A stretch of 64,000 bases of DNA, from NCBI RefSeq assembly GCF_009870125.1, contig NC_046683.1:59287869-59351868 (forward strand), in the 5' to 3' direction. Positions within the stretch are counted from its first letter, which is position 1. The number at the start of each line of letters is the position of its first letter. Origin of the DNA: Drosophila pseudoobscura. Taxonomy: Eukaryota > Arthropoda > Insecta > Diptera > Drosophilidae. The notes beneath the pieces were generated by a model. The model was not told where the DNA came from. It did not search any database and saw nothing but the letters and a program-made list of their open reading frames with translations. Positions 11,994-23,900 of the stretch are shown one piece after another. The translations under genes and the position numbers were made by a program.

Positions 11994-14900
11994 TTAGTTC
12001 AAGGCGGTCGACGTGAGAACGGCCACGCCACGCTCGTAGAAGCTGTGCGAATCCTGTCCAGCCGCCACGGCCAAGTCCACGGTGAAGAGCAGCTCCGTGC
12101 GAGTGGAATTCAGGTAGACAGGCAGCGTGAGCTTGCTGATGCGCGGCTCCGAGGATATCCTGATAGAAATCGAATGTTAGTGAATGCAAATTAGGGGTCA
12201 ACCAAGTCGTATACTCACTTGACCCACTTCAAGATGGTCACTGGCAGATCCATCATGATGGTGGAGGCCAGAAGCAGCTCGTTGTTCTTGCACTGAGCGC
12301 CCTGGAGCTTGAGTCCGGTCACGCCGAAGCAGCAGTCCTTCTGGTCGGTCTTGAGGCCTGCATCAGTGATGGTCACCTCCAGGGCCAGCTCCTCCAACGA
12401 CCAGCTGTTGGCCTGGGCCACGCACTGCCTGGTGGCCGTGATGTACGCCTCGGGATTGAGAAGGCCGCCCAGCCAGACGGGGAAGCCCTGCAGCTCCTTG
12501 GCGCCCGCCTGCGAGACCAGCTGCGACACCTTCTGCAGCTGCTGCACGCGATTGCTGAAGTCGGTGATCCACTGGATGACGGTGCAGCCGGCAGGGACTG
12601 TGTAGCGCTTCCACCCCTTCGGGATGATGCCACGCACCAGCTCTGAGAGCATGGAACGATGGTGGTTCGTCTGCTTCTTCTCACCCTGGCAGATGAGCAC
12701 GACGTCCTGGAGGTCCAGGATTACCGTCTGCAGCAGCCGGGCCCCGCTGGTCACCTCGCGCTCGAAGTAGCGGTACAGCGGATCCTTGATGTTCTCCACC
12801 GTGCGCTTGAGCACCTGCAGACTCTTGGGCAGCAGCTCCAGCCAGGCGGTGGCCGAGTTGTGAAGCGTCTTCATCCATGACGGACGGCCATCCTCGCTGC
12901 GGCCTACAGCCAGAGCGGACTCGGCAGACTGTTCCTCTACGCTGTAAGCCAGCTCGTCATCATCCTCCAGTTGCTGCATCTTGAGCAGCTTGCTCACTAG
13001 ATCTGTGCCGCGCGTGGTCAGCAGCACCTTCTCGGCATTGTTGGGCAGGCCCAGCCAGGAAGGCGTCTGGCGATCCGTCAAGTTCTCAATCCACTTCAGG
13101 AAGTGGTCACGACGTGTGCCGTCCGGCATGGTGATGTGTCGCAATCCGCCTGAAGCTCCGTCGACATTCGCCACCAGGGCAAAGTCAGCCTCAAAGCTGC
13201 GGGCGGTGAAGAGCTTCTTGAGGAACGATTGCAGCAAACGCTGGTCAAAGTCGTTGTCGATCTTGCCGCCATAGATGGACTGGGAGAGCAGCGTGACGAG
13301 AGCATCCCACGGCACCTTCTCTGGAGGGAGGTTGGTGCGGCCCATGGCCGTGGTGTCGATCCAGGTGTCCAGGGTGTCGCAGGCCACGCGCAGATCGGAC
13401 TCGTTGAACTCGTACTTCTTGGCCCAGCCGAGGGGCACGTAGCGCAGGCGCTCCTGGACGATGGCGTGGAACCAGGCCAGCAGGAAGTAGAGTCTCGCCC
13501 GCTCGCTGGGCGTCTTCATCATGCGGGCCGCCGGCACCGTGGAGAAGGTGCGCAGCAGATTGGCCCGGATGCCCGGCGGCGGTTCAAACACGAATATACG
13601 ACCGGCACGCAGCAAGTTGACGGGCACCTTCGGGTTGATCTCCATGGTGAGGAAGAGGCGGAAGCCAGAGTGGGGCTGCAGCGAGTGCATCTTCTTTTCC
13701 AGCTGCACTAGCCACTGGGGCGCCAGGTGCACGTTCTTGAGGAGTACCCAGCGACCGGTTTTGCAGGCCATGTTGATGGCGCGCTCCGCCTGATTGAAGC
13801 CCTCGGCAGAGCCAATCGCAATGCTGGAGATCTGCTTGTTCAGCTCCGCGGCCAGGTCATCCACACGGCCGGAGGCATCGAAGCCGGGCACTGAGCACAG
13901 CAGGGCGGGCGTATTGCAGTTCAGCTGCTTCTCGACGACGGCAGTAAAGTCAAGCTCCTGCTCGGCGTTGGGCATAAAGTCCTCTCCGAGGACAGTGTTC
14001 ACCACATTGTGGGCGGCGGCGATGACGCGATCCGGCCTGAAGGCCTGGATCAGCAGCAACTGATGCACGGAGCTGGCCACGGGACTGAGAGCCTTCGATT
14101 CGTCCCACAGCTGGGGCACGACCTGCTCGGGGGAGCTCTGCTGCAGCCAGGCACCCAGTTCGGGGATGGATTTCACCTTTTCGAGCAGCTTGCGGAAGAT
14201 GGGAAGGCGCGTGGCCAAGCGATTGACGCCCTCGATCTGCTCTCCGCTCAGTCCCTCCACGGGAGTAGGATTGGCCAACAGGCCCTCGCGGCTGCGCAGG
14301 AAGAAGTTGAACTCCGCGTCCAGGTTCGACTCCGACGTGCTCTTCAGGTGGATCTTGCACATGAGCAGGGCGAACGTGAGGCGATCGTTGTGAATCATGC
14401 CGCGGGCAACGCGCTCGTAGCAAACCTGGAACAGATCCTTGGTCACGATGCCCAGTCGCTCCGAGTGATCGGTGCGGCCATCGAGTCGGGGATTGTTGTA
14501 CAGTACCGTGGAGAAGATGTCGAGGAACATCTTCAGCGAGTACTGGTACAGGAAGTGCACCTGGTTAAGGCTGTCCATGGTGAAGTAGATGTTGCTGCAG
14601 GCGACGGACAGCGGCAGATACTGCTGCGACACGGTCTCGATCTCGGCTATCACCTTGTCCGTCTCGTCCACCTTCTGATTGATGTCGTATGCCTCCTTCT
14701 TGAGGGTCTCCAGCGTGGTGATTACCGAGTCGTCGTCGAGAATCTTGCCCTTGGCGTCGTTGAGGGCCTGCAGCAGACTCTTCTCCAGCTGGCGCAGACG
14801 CAGCCGGAACTCGCCCTGCAGCTTCAGCAGATCGGAACGCTTCTCGTCGATGTCCGGACGCTCTGCCTTGAGCACCTGGTTGAGGCACTGCGACTGCAGC

Positions 14901-17900
14901 GAGCTGCGGGTCACAGTGAAGTTCACGAACGTCACCCTCGAGCAGATGTCTGGCGGGAACTCCACGGTGGGATCACGCGTGGACAGGAATATGACAAAGG
15001 ATGGCGACAAATCAATGTCCTGGTCTCCAAGAGTGATCAAAACACGCCCGCCAGTGCGACGAAGCTCGCGGTTCAGCACGGGGTTCAAAATGGGATCGTA
15101 GTTCTCGACATCCTGCACCAGCAGGGGATTACCGAAGCGCAGAGCCGACTCCAGGTTCTTGCGGAACGAATCGTCCAGGAAGGAGGTCTTTGTGATCTTC
15201 TTGCCCGCATACTCGTTGAGCAGGAAGGTGGTGGCCTGTCCCGAGGGATCGATGATCAGCGGATAGCGGTTGAAGCGCTTCAGCATTATGGCGTTCTCCG
15301 TGCAGAGGTCGTCCGTGGGCAGAGCATTCGCCTGCCAGCGCAGCCGCTCGTCTGGATTCGACAGATACTCGGTGCGCGCCATGTCCGAGCGATACTGGAT
15401 GCTGGCCGACTGCAGGTGCTGCGACCAGGTGGTAAAGAGATTCAGCCGATAGTGCTGGTCGAAGTAGCCGCCGTAGGCAATGAAGGCCGCAGACAGCAGC
15501 ACGTCGCCCACGATGGTGGACATTTGGCTCTTGAATGTCTCGCTGGTCGACTCCCAGCGCTCGCGCTCAATGTTCAAGCTCTTGAGCAGAGCAATGGATC
15601 GATCCACCTTGGCCTGCACGTTCTCCAGATCCGTCTTGATGGCCTGAGCCTGCGAAATCAGCTGGGCATACTCCTCCTTGTAGGCAGCAATGCTGCGCTC
15701 CAGCTGCTCCACAAGATCCTTGGTCTCCTTGGCACTGGCCAGGTTCACATCGGCCTGTTCCTCCAGCGAGCGCAGTTCCTCGCGCAGGGGCTCCACGCGC
15801 TTCAGCATGTCGGCGTATTCGATCTGGAAGGAAAGTGAACGAATGAGTTGAGTTTCTCTCTAGTCTTCATAGTGCTTCTAGCTAGCTTGGGTCGTTCTTA
15901 CCTGTGCAATGGCCCACTTAACCATGGGTCCGCACGCCATACTGGCACGGTTCACCTTCTCGAAGTTGTAGTCGGGGTTGCTCAGATACTTGGACTTCAT
16001 CTTCTCGCGCACATCATCGCTTTGGGGATTAGAGATTCGAGATTAGTATTTCCACCGCGAATGGAGATCAATTGTCATTTTGGGATTATTATTTGAATGA
16101 TTTGAAGCAAGCAAAGCAGTAAGTTCTTTATGGAATCAACGATAAATTTGACCAAAACCAGAAAATAACTAAAGCCAATAAACCGAAAGAAGTTTAAGTT
16201 AACGGTAACGGTAACGGTAACGGGCTGGGTTAAAGTGAAAGTTAAAGTTACAGTTACAGAAGGATGTGGGGTACATATTTACAGCTCGCTTAATTCAATT
16301 CAATAGAAAACTACGAAGAACAAACAAAAAAAACAACGTAAACGGGTAAAATCAAAAGTCAACTCAAATGAAATCCAATTCAGTTTTTCTACGCTCCAAA
16401 GAGCCAAAGCACAAAACTTGAACAACAGAAGAACAAGAACAGGAACAGGAACAAAAGAAATACACTCATAATTTGAGAACAAAATGTGTGTGTTTTGGGT
16501 AATAATTGAATTTGTTTCATGCTTACGTTATGTTCTCGGTACCGAAGTTAGATACAATTGAATTAATGAAATTTTCACGCATTATCACGGCACGGATCGA
16601 CTTCCAGTCGGTCGCATTCTCGCCCAGCAGCAGGCAGATCGACTCGAGGGCCAATTTGACCACCGACGGTGGATTGGCCATGGTTCGCACTTCAACGAGC
16701 TGTTGCTTGCGTATCGATTTGACGGCTGATTGATTGATTGGTTGGTTGGTTAACATGAAGGATCAGAATTAACACTTATCCAAGAGGTTATGCTATTCGT
16801 AAGATTAGGCTATAGGATTACCATCTAGAGTTAATTACTAATAAGAATCGAGCACGAATCGATGAACGGATCGGATGATCGGATGAACCTTGCACCTGGA
16901 TAGAGCATTGGCTGTTGTAACATTATTTTATATCAGCGGTGGGCCGCACGCCCCACTGCTCTGATATTTACGCATCGGCAAACGAGTCGTCGAGAGTCGC
17001 GCTGGTAAGGCCTGTTGCCCACCGCTGTTGGATGTCCTTGTGCAACGGATTCGGTTGGCCGAACCCACTTGAAACCTTCTTAAGTTAGGGAGAGTTCTTC
17101 TATCCTTAGTTTCACACACCCACACACACACACACACACACAAATGAGAGGACATAACTATTATACACAGCTATTGGGGATACACATTAGGGATATCTGG
17201 GAGATATCAGAGAGACAGAGAGTACTTCTAGGAGGGTTATGAGGTGTGTTTAGGGTTTAAGTTGAGTAGAGGCTTGGCTTGGCCTGTGCATTGCGTATGC
17301 TTTGGTGTGTGTTCGTTGGTGTATGTTGTAATTATGGGTTGGAATGATTGTGGAATGTAGAATGTAGATTATATGTATGATCGCTTGGGTATTATTGGTT
17401 TTCGGGCCAATTAGTGAACAGGGGACGCCACAAGAAGACAATGGGGGGGTGAGTGCTGGGTGGGCTGTATATGATGGCTGTAGTAGTAGTCTTTGGTGAT
17501 GTGGTAAAGAGAAAGAGTTGCGTACGTGATCTTGTCAGTCTCCAAGTTAACGATCGAGGAGATGAAACTATCTTTCACGAGGATGCCGCGTATGGCCTTC
17601 CAATCGGTGGCACTCTCATTGAGCAGCTCGCAGACCGATTCCAGGGCCAGCTTGACCACAGCCGGGGGATTGGCCATCGACCGGACCTCGGCCAGGTGTT
17701 TCTTTTTAATAGAGCTAACGGCTGTGGATGGTGGATGGTGGGTTTGCGGATTGCGGATTGCAGGGTGGTTCGTGTGCGGATTGTTCGGTGAGGGTCAGAA
17801 TTGAATACACGACAGAATTAATCATAATCGTACATAATCATATATCCAGAAAGGGAGAGACATAATCTTAGATCTAACTTAGGGTTCGCCCGCCCACACA

Positions 17901-20900
17901 TATGCGTGAATGTGGCGCCCGAAGAACTTACCTGCTTGGGCATCGATCACGGCCGGCTCCACCTGGGCCAGGTCGGCCATCACGTATTTGCGCTTCTCCT
18001 CGATCTTGATCGTTTGATCGGCCAGACGGATTTGGATCTCTTGCGACTGGATCTTCTTCTTCTCGGCCTCCTGCTGGTCCTGGAACATCTGCTTGAGTTT
18101 GGCGTTGGCCGCCTCGTTCTTGGCCTGCAGCTCCTGCTTCTTGACGGCCAGAGACTTCTGCATCTCCTCCACCTGCTCCACGGTCTCGGCGATCTTGTTG
18201 AGACCCACGTTTAGATGGAGCTGCTGCTCCTCGAGGTCGCTGCGCTTCTCGTTGTACAGCTTCACGAAATGATGGATAAAGTCGAGGTAGTGGCGCGGAG
18301 TTACCGCCATAGTGCGGCCTCCACGCTTGGCCAGACGAGCGTTGGCCTGGTGGAGCGTCTGGTGGACGTACACGCACGAGTTAATCACCGCATCCCGATG
18401 CGTGGGATTGGCCGGCACCAGGGGACACACGGAGGGGAAGAAGTCGGGCGCATGCCAGTTGGGACGCTCCAGATCGACGCGAGTGGTGAACTCCTTGCCC
18501 ACCTGGAAGAGGGCCGAGTCCGACCAGTCGCCGAACCAATTCAGGACGCAGCGATTGAACAGGGCCGGCGATGTGGCGGCACGATCCTTGAGGCCATCCG
18601 TCGATGGGTTCATGGTGAAGACCACGTGCAGATTGCGCATCACCTGCTGCGTGAACCACTTGTAGAGCTCGTCGCTGGAGTCCAGCATGAGGCCCTCGCG
18701 CTGAGCGCCCTCCTTGCACTGCGTCATCAGGGTGGTGTACTCGTCGCCCTCAAAGAGACCCGGAACCTCGCCGTTGGCCAGCAGCGTGTTCATGCGCTCC
18801 AGGAAGCCAGAGTCCAGCACGTTCGACTCGTCCAGAATGAAGGCAATCTTCTCGTCCTTGCAGCCGGAGCGTCGCAGCACGCAGCGCAGATCCTCGTCAA
18901 AGTCCTCGCTCGTGTACTTGTTGTGGACCTTGATCTGGAAGATGGACAGGCCGTTCATCCAAGCAACGAAGCGCGAGAGCGTGGTCTTGCCGGCACCAGA
19001 GACTCCAATCAGCAACAGATGGCCCTGCGGCTGGCGGAAGATTCGGTCGATGCGGAGCACATGGTCCAGCACCTCATCGAACAGCACGAGCGGCACATCC
19101 AGCTCCTCCTCGTAAAAGACCTTGAGGCGGGCGCGCACATAGTCGCGCAGCTCCTCGCGGTTCACGGGCATGTAGTCCTTGGACAGCCAGTTGCTGTACA
19201 GGATCGGACGCTGCAGCGCCTCCTCCTGGTTGATGCCGGGGAAGTGCTTGTGTCCCACAATATCAATGTTCTCGTTGGTCCAGCGCCGCTCAGGGTCATC
19301 CACCAGACGATCCTGGAACAGGCGGAGTGCCTCGTGGGCCCACAGCCGCACCAGACCCTCCACTGGGAGGGAGTCCAGCGGGCGGATGGCCTCGCAGATG
19401 CCCCGCACCCAACGCGTCATCTCACGGGGCGAGTAGACGTAATGCGGCTGCATGTCCTGCGTGAAGCGATCCTGCGAGGCCAGATAGAACTCTACCATGG
19501 CGTTGGTTAGCGGCTCCGCGTACCCGCGCAGGGCGGGCATCAGGCGCAACATGGCACGCGAGAAGGTGCCGTAGATCTGCTTGAGCGACGTCTCTCCTGG
19601 GTAGTCCACATAGATGATGGGCACGTGCCGCAGGAAGCGATGCGACAGCGGCTTGCGACCCGGATCCGTGGGTGGATTACAGGCGCCTACGAATTGTATG
19701 CGCTCCAGCGACACCCAAGCCTGGTCACTGGCCCGATAGAAGCCCTTGTGCTCCACCAGCTGGCGCAGGAACGAGATGACTCGCTGCGTGCCGTAGCTGT
19801 CCATGTCCGGGAGATTGATCTCGTCACAGAAGAGGACCAGCCATTTGCCAATCTGCACGGGCGACAGCACCACGCCATTGGGTGTCTTGCGGTACTCGCA
19901 GTAGTGATCGAACGTCTTCAGGAGCAGCTCCGGGGTAGTGGCCGATGAGAAATTGAGGCCCACCACCTCCATGTCGGGCAGGGCGCGCAGTGCCGAGAAG
20001 AGAGTCATCGTCTTGCCAGATCCAGGTGGACCGCAGAGCACTGAAAGAAAAGATCTTTCTCAGTCTGAACTTCAAACGACCGGGAACGTTGGCCATTGCC
20101 ACGGCTCTACTTTTACACCCGGTACTCAGTCAATATACAAATATGGACATATTTAAGCTTCTCTCACTCTTTCTCCATCTCTCTCTTTTTGGGGAGGTTC
20201 AACTTTTGCTCGCAATTCTCATTAGAGATGGAAAAAACATAGATAGGAAGAGAGGGACCACGACTTCTAGCTATGTTCTAATGTTAATTCTTGCACTTTA
20301 AATTGGTCATTCCTTCTGGGTGTTACCCACACGAAGGCATCCCTAAACTCTTCGAGTGCCGGGTATAAAAAAGATGAAGAAGGATTCCACTTACCCAAGG
20401 GTTTGTGCTCCGCCAGCCAAGTGTACAGCAGCGACTCGTGACGTACGGTGTCCAGAGTGGGCACCACAATGTCCGGAGAGGCCACCTTGTGGGTCTCCAC
20501 CTCGATGACCGGCACCTTGTTGCTCCACGGCACCCAGTCCCCGCTCATGCTCACCTCAAAGTCAATGATAGGAGCCCCAGCGGCTCCTGGCAGCGGAACG
20601 GTGGTCACACTGCGCACAAAGTCACCCAGATCGGTGCGCACCTTGAGCTTGGCATCGCCGGCAAAGGACCACAGGACTGAGTACACCAAAGCCTTGGGTA
20701 TGTAGTGTTCCAGCTGGTCAGCGGAGCAGGGGAAGTCTGGGTGCTGCGAATTGAAAGTGAGCACGTTGCGGGCCGCCTGGTTGAGCATGGAGAAGAGCGA
20801 GCTGAGGGCCCGCAGTCGGGTGAAGTCCATGATGTGCTCCTGGTCCATGGCGTACTCAAGGGTGCGCACCACGATGCCATCGGCGGAGAAGAACGGCTGC

Positions 20901-23900
20901 AGCAGGAGCGCAATGTCGCGCTGCACCTGCAGCGAGGGCGAGACCTCCTCCTCCTTGTCCTTGGTGGGCTTCATCACGCCCACAAAGTCTTCGTCGCCAT
21001 CCTCCAGGGGAATGCTGCGCAGCCGCGACAGATAGTTCTCAAATATCATTTCCGTGGAGAGCACATCCTCCGAGAACCAGACCATGCCGCACCGCGAAAC
21101 GGTGGCCAGAGTGGCAAACTTCAGGTCCTGCACCTCGAACATCACCCGCACATTCGGAGGCAGCGAGAGACGCTCGCCGTTGGGCAGGGTCAGCAGCTTG
21201 TTGTCGTCCAGCACGGAGTTGAGGTTCTCCACCCATTCGGGATCCACGTCGCCGTCGAAGATGATCCACTGGCGCTTGTTGATCTCGCCGCGCACATTGT
21301 CGATGATCTTGCGGAGAATGTGGGTGAAGAGACCGTCGGTCCACTCGCGGGTGTTGGGATCGAGGACGCCGTAGAGGGCCTCCTTGGAGATGGCCTTGGG
21401 ATCGATAACGTGGGCCACTCCCTCAACGCCCTCGAAGCGTTCCAGGGCCTTCAGCAGAGTTCTCCAAGCAGTGGACTTGCCGGAGCCCGAGGGACCCACC
21501 ATCATCAGCCCGTGGTTGAGGTTGGAGATTTGGTAAAGTTGCAGCACCTGGGAAAGGACACGGAATATTAGCATGGACACAGATTGAAGGGAGGTAGGGG
21601 TCTCTTAGTTACTTTGTCCACCCACGTGGAGCCGAGTCCCTGAAGATTTAGTAAGCATGTGTGTGTGAATCGAATGATTATTCAATGAGTCCCCCCATCC
21701 ATACGCACAGTCCCGATCCCCACTGATGCTTACCTTTTCCATCCAGGCAGCGCCCTGCTCGTCTCCCTCGCCACAGACCAGATAGTCCTCCTGGCACACC
21801 TTGCGAATCTCCTCCTTGAGGCCCTTCATCTCTGCGCGCGTGTAGCCCACATTGGGGAAGACGTCGCTGAGCAGCGAGAAGAGCAGGGGAATGTCCTCGG
21901 CCACCAGTTTGGGGACCATGGTCTCGCACACCGACTGGATGAGGATCTCCTGCTCGGGCAGGTTCTCGGCCACGGAGGCCTCGTCGATGTTCTCGTCGCC
22001 GCGCTGGCGCATCTGTTCCTTGATCTTCATGATGCGATCGCGCTTCACGTTGCCCGCGGAGATCAGCACCGACTTGAGGGCACGCAGACCGAAGTCGTAG
22101 TGGCTCTGGTTGGAGAGCTGCTCGTCGCAGAGCTTGAAGAATGGGACGATCTTGCAGGCCAGCTTCTCGGCAGTGCGGAAGCCCTGAGAGAAGAGCATCA
22201 CCTCGGCGATGAGCTGGCGATCGGGTGTGGTCATGGCCAGCGAGCGGAAGAGCTTCTTCAGATTGTCCGGCAGGTTGGAGCGGCCGGCGTAGCCCGGATT
22301 CATGGTGATGAAGATGGCCATGTCGGCGGAGACGCGCACCTGCTTGCCCACCAGCTCCACGGTGATGCTCTCCTTGTTGCTGTCCATGTCGTACTTGAGC
22401 GCCTCCTGGATGGTCTGGATCTGCTGCGAGCAGGCGGACAGCATCCGCTCCTCCAAACGGTTGAACTCGTCGAAGCAGCCCCAGGCCCCCACCTGGCACA
22501 GGCCCACAAAGATGCGGCCCATGGCCTGGAAGTCGAACGTCTCGTCGCAGTTGAAGACCAGCACGAAGCGACCCAGCTGGTTGCCCAGCGCCTTCACCGA
22601 CTCCGTTTTGCCCGTGCCAGCGGGCCCGAACGGAGAGCCTCCGAGGCGCGACTCCAGGGCTTGGGTCATTGTCAGATAGCAGCGATCCGTGAGCGGCGTC
22701 TGCACCAGGCGATCCTGCACTCCCAGATACTCGAAGCCGTAGAAGAAGCGCGCGTTGGCCATGTGGATGGTCAGCTGTTGCAGCACCTCCGTCTGGCGAG
22801 GATCGAAGTAGAAGCGCATCTCGCACAGCCACTGGAAGGACTTGGGCGACGTCACGCCGTTGGTGATGAGGCGCCGGGTGACAGTACGCTTATGCACGAA
22901 CTCGTTGATGAGATGCTCCAGTTTGCGGCGCCGCAGCGGCGGCTGCTCCTGCAGCACAGAGTCGGCCAGGACATTCAGGGTGTTCTCCACGTTGCCCAAG
23001 ACGCGCTGCATGGGCTTGGCGTTGTTTGTCTCTGAGGCCTGCTGCAGAGCCGCCTCCACATCCTCGGACCAGAGGATTTGGGCCGCGAGGACCACAATCT
23101 GGGCCTGGTACTTGTCGCACCATTCCATGTAGGCCTGGGGATCGATCTTGCCATCGCGGAACTGCTTGATGTCCTGCACGGCCTGAGCCAACAGGGAGGC
23201 CAGGGTGAAGCGCATCTGCTTCTCCACCAACGACAGCCACTCGTTGATCTTGGGGTGCTCCACGGTGGAAACGGGATTGATGAAGTGCACCTCCTCGCCC
23301 TCGCGCGACGATATGCCCAGAATGACGTTGCTCTCCTCGTTCAGCAGGATGGCAGCCACGCCGGCGAACATCTTCTTGAAGTGCTTCTGGAGGCGGGCAA
23401 TGTTCTTGCTGTTGCCGATGATCTCCAGCAGATCCTCATCGCCCACGAAGTAGAATCGGGGGAAGGACGTGCGCTCCCTCTCCAGGTACTCGCCCAGGGC
23501 CTTCTGGATCTTGCCCAGCAGATCGGCCAGACGCTCCAGCGAACGCTGCACGGCGGGAATGTTAAGAACATCCATCACTTTCGGTGACTTCGTGACCTTC
23601 TTCATCAGACCGAGGAACTCGGAGCTGATGCTCTGGAAACGGGATGTCTCCACTGGGAGCAGGGTCTTGATGTCGGCACTGCCCGAGAAGATGCCCTCGA
23701 GGTACACCCAGCGGCGCTGCACATCGATCCACACGTCGAAGAGGGCGTTGATGCGGTTCAGCTTCTCCTCCCAGGTGAGGGCCTCCTCCTCGAAGACCTT
23801 GTAGTAGGGCGACAGCTTCATGGCGGCCACCGAGTTGATGTGCTCCTTGACCTTGTTGAAGAGGTCGTCCCAGCCGCGGATGATGCGGCACTTGTTCTGG

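Noticed and set aside
14009..15838. A 609-codon plus-strand frame opposite dynein exon 12, with similar long frames at 18215-19510, 20705-21571, 22100-23035 and 24710-25795
   Set aside because: These are antisense shadows produced by the GC-rich third codon positions of Dhc64C. They lack family signatures.
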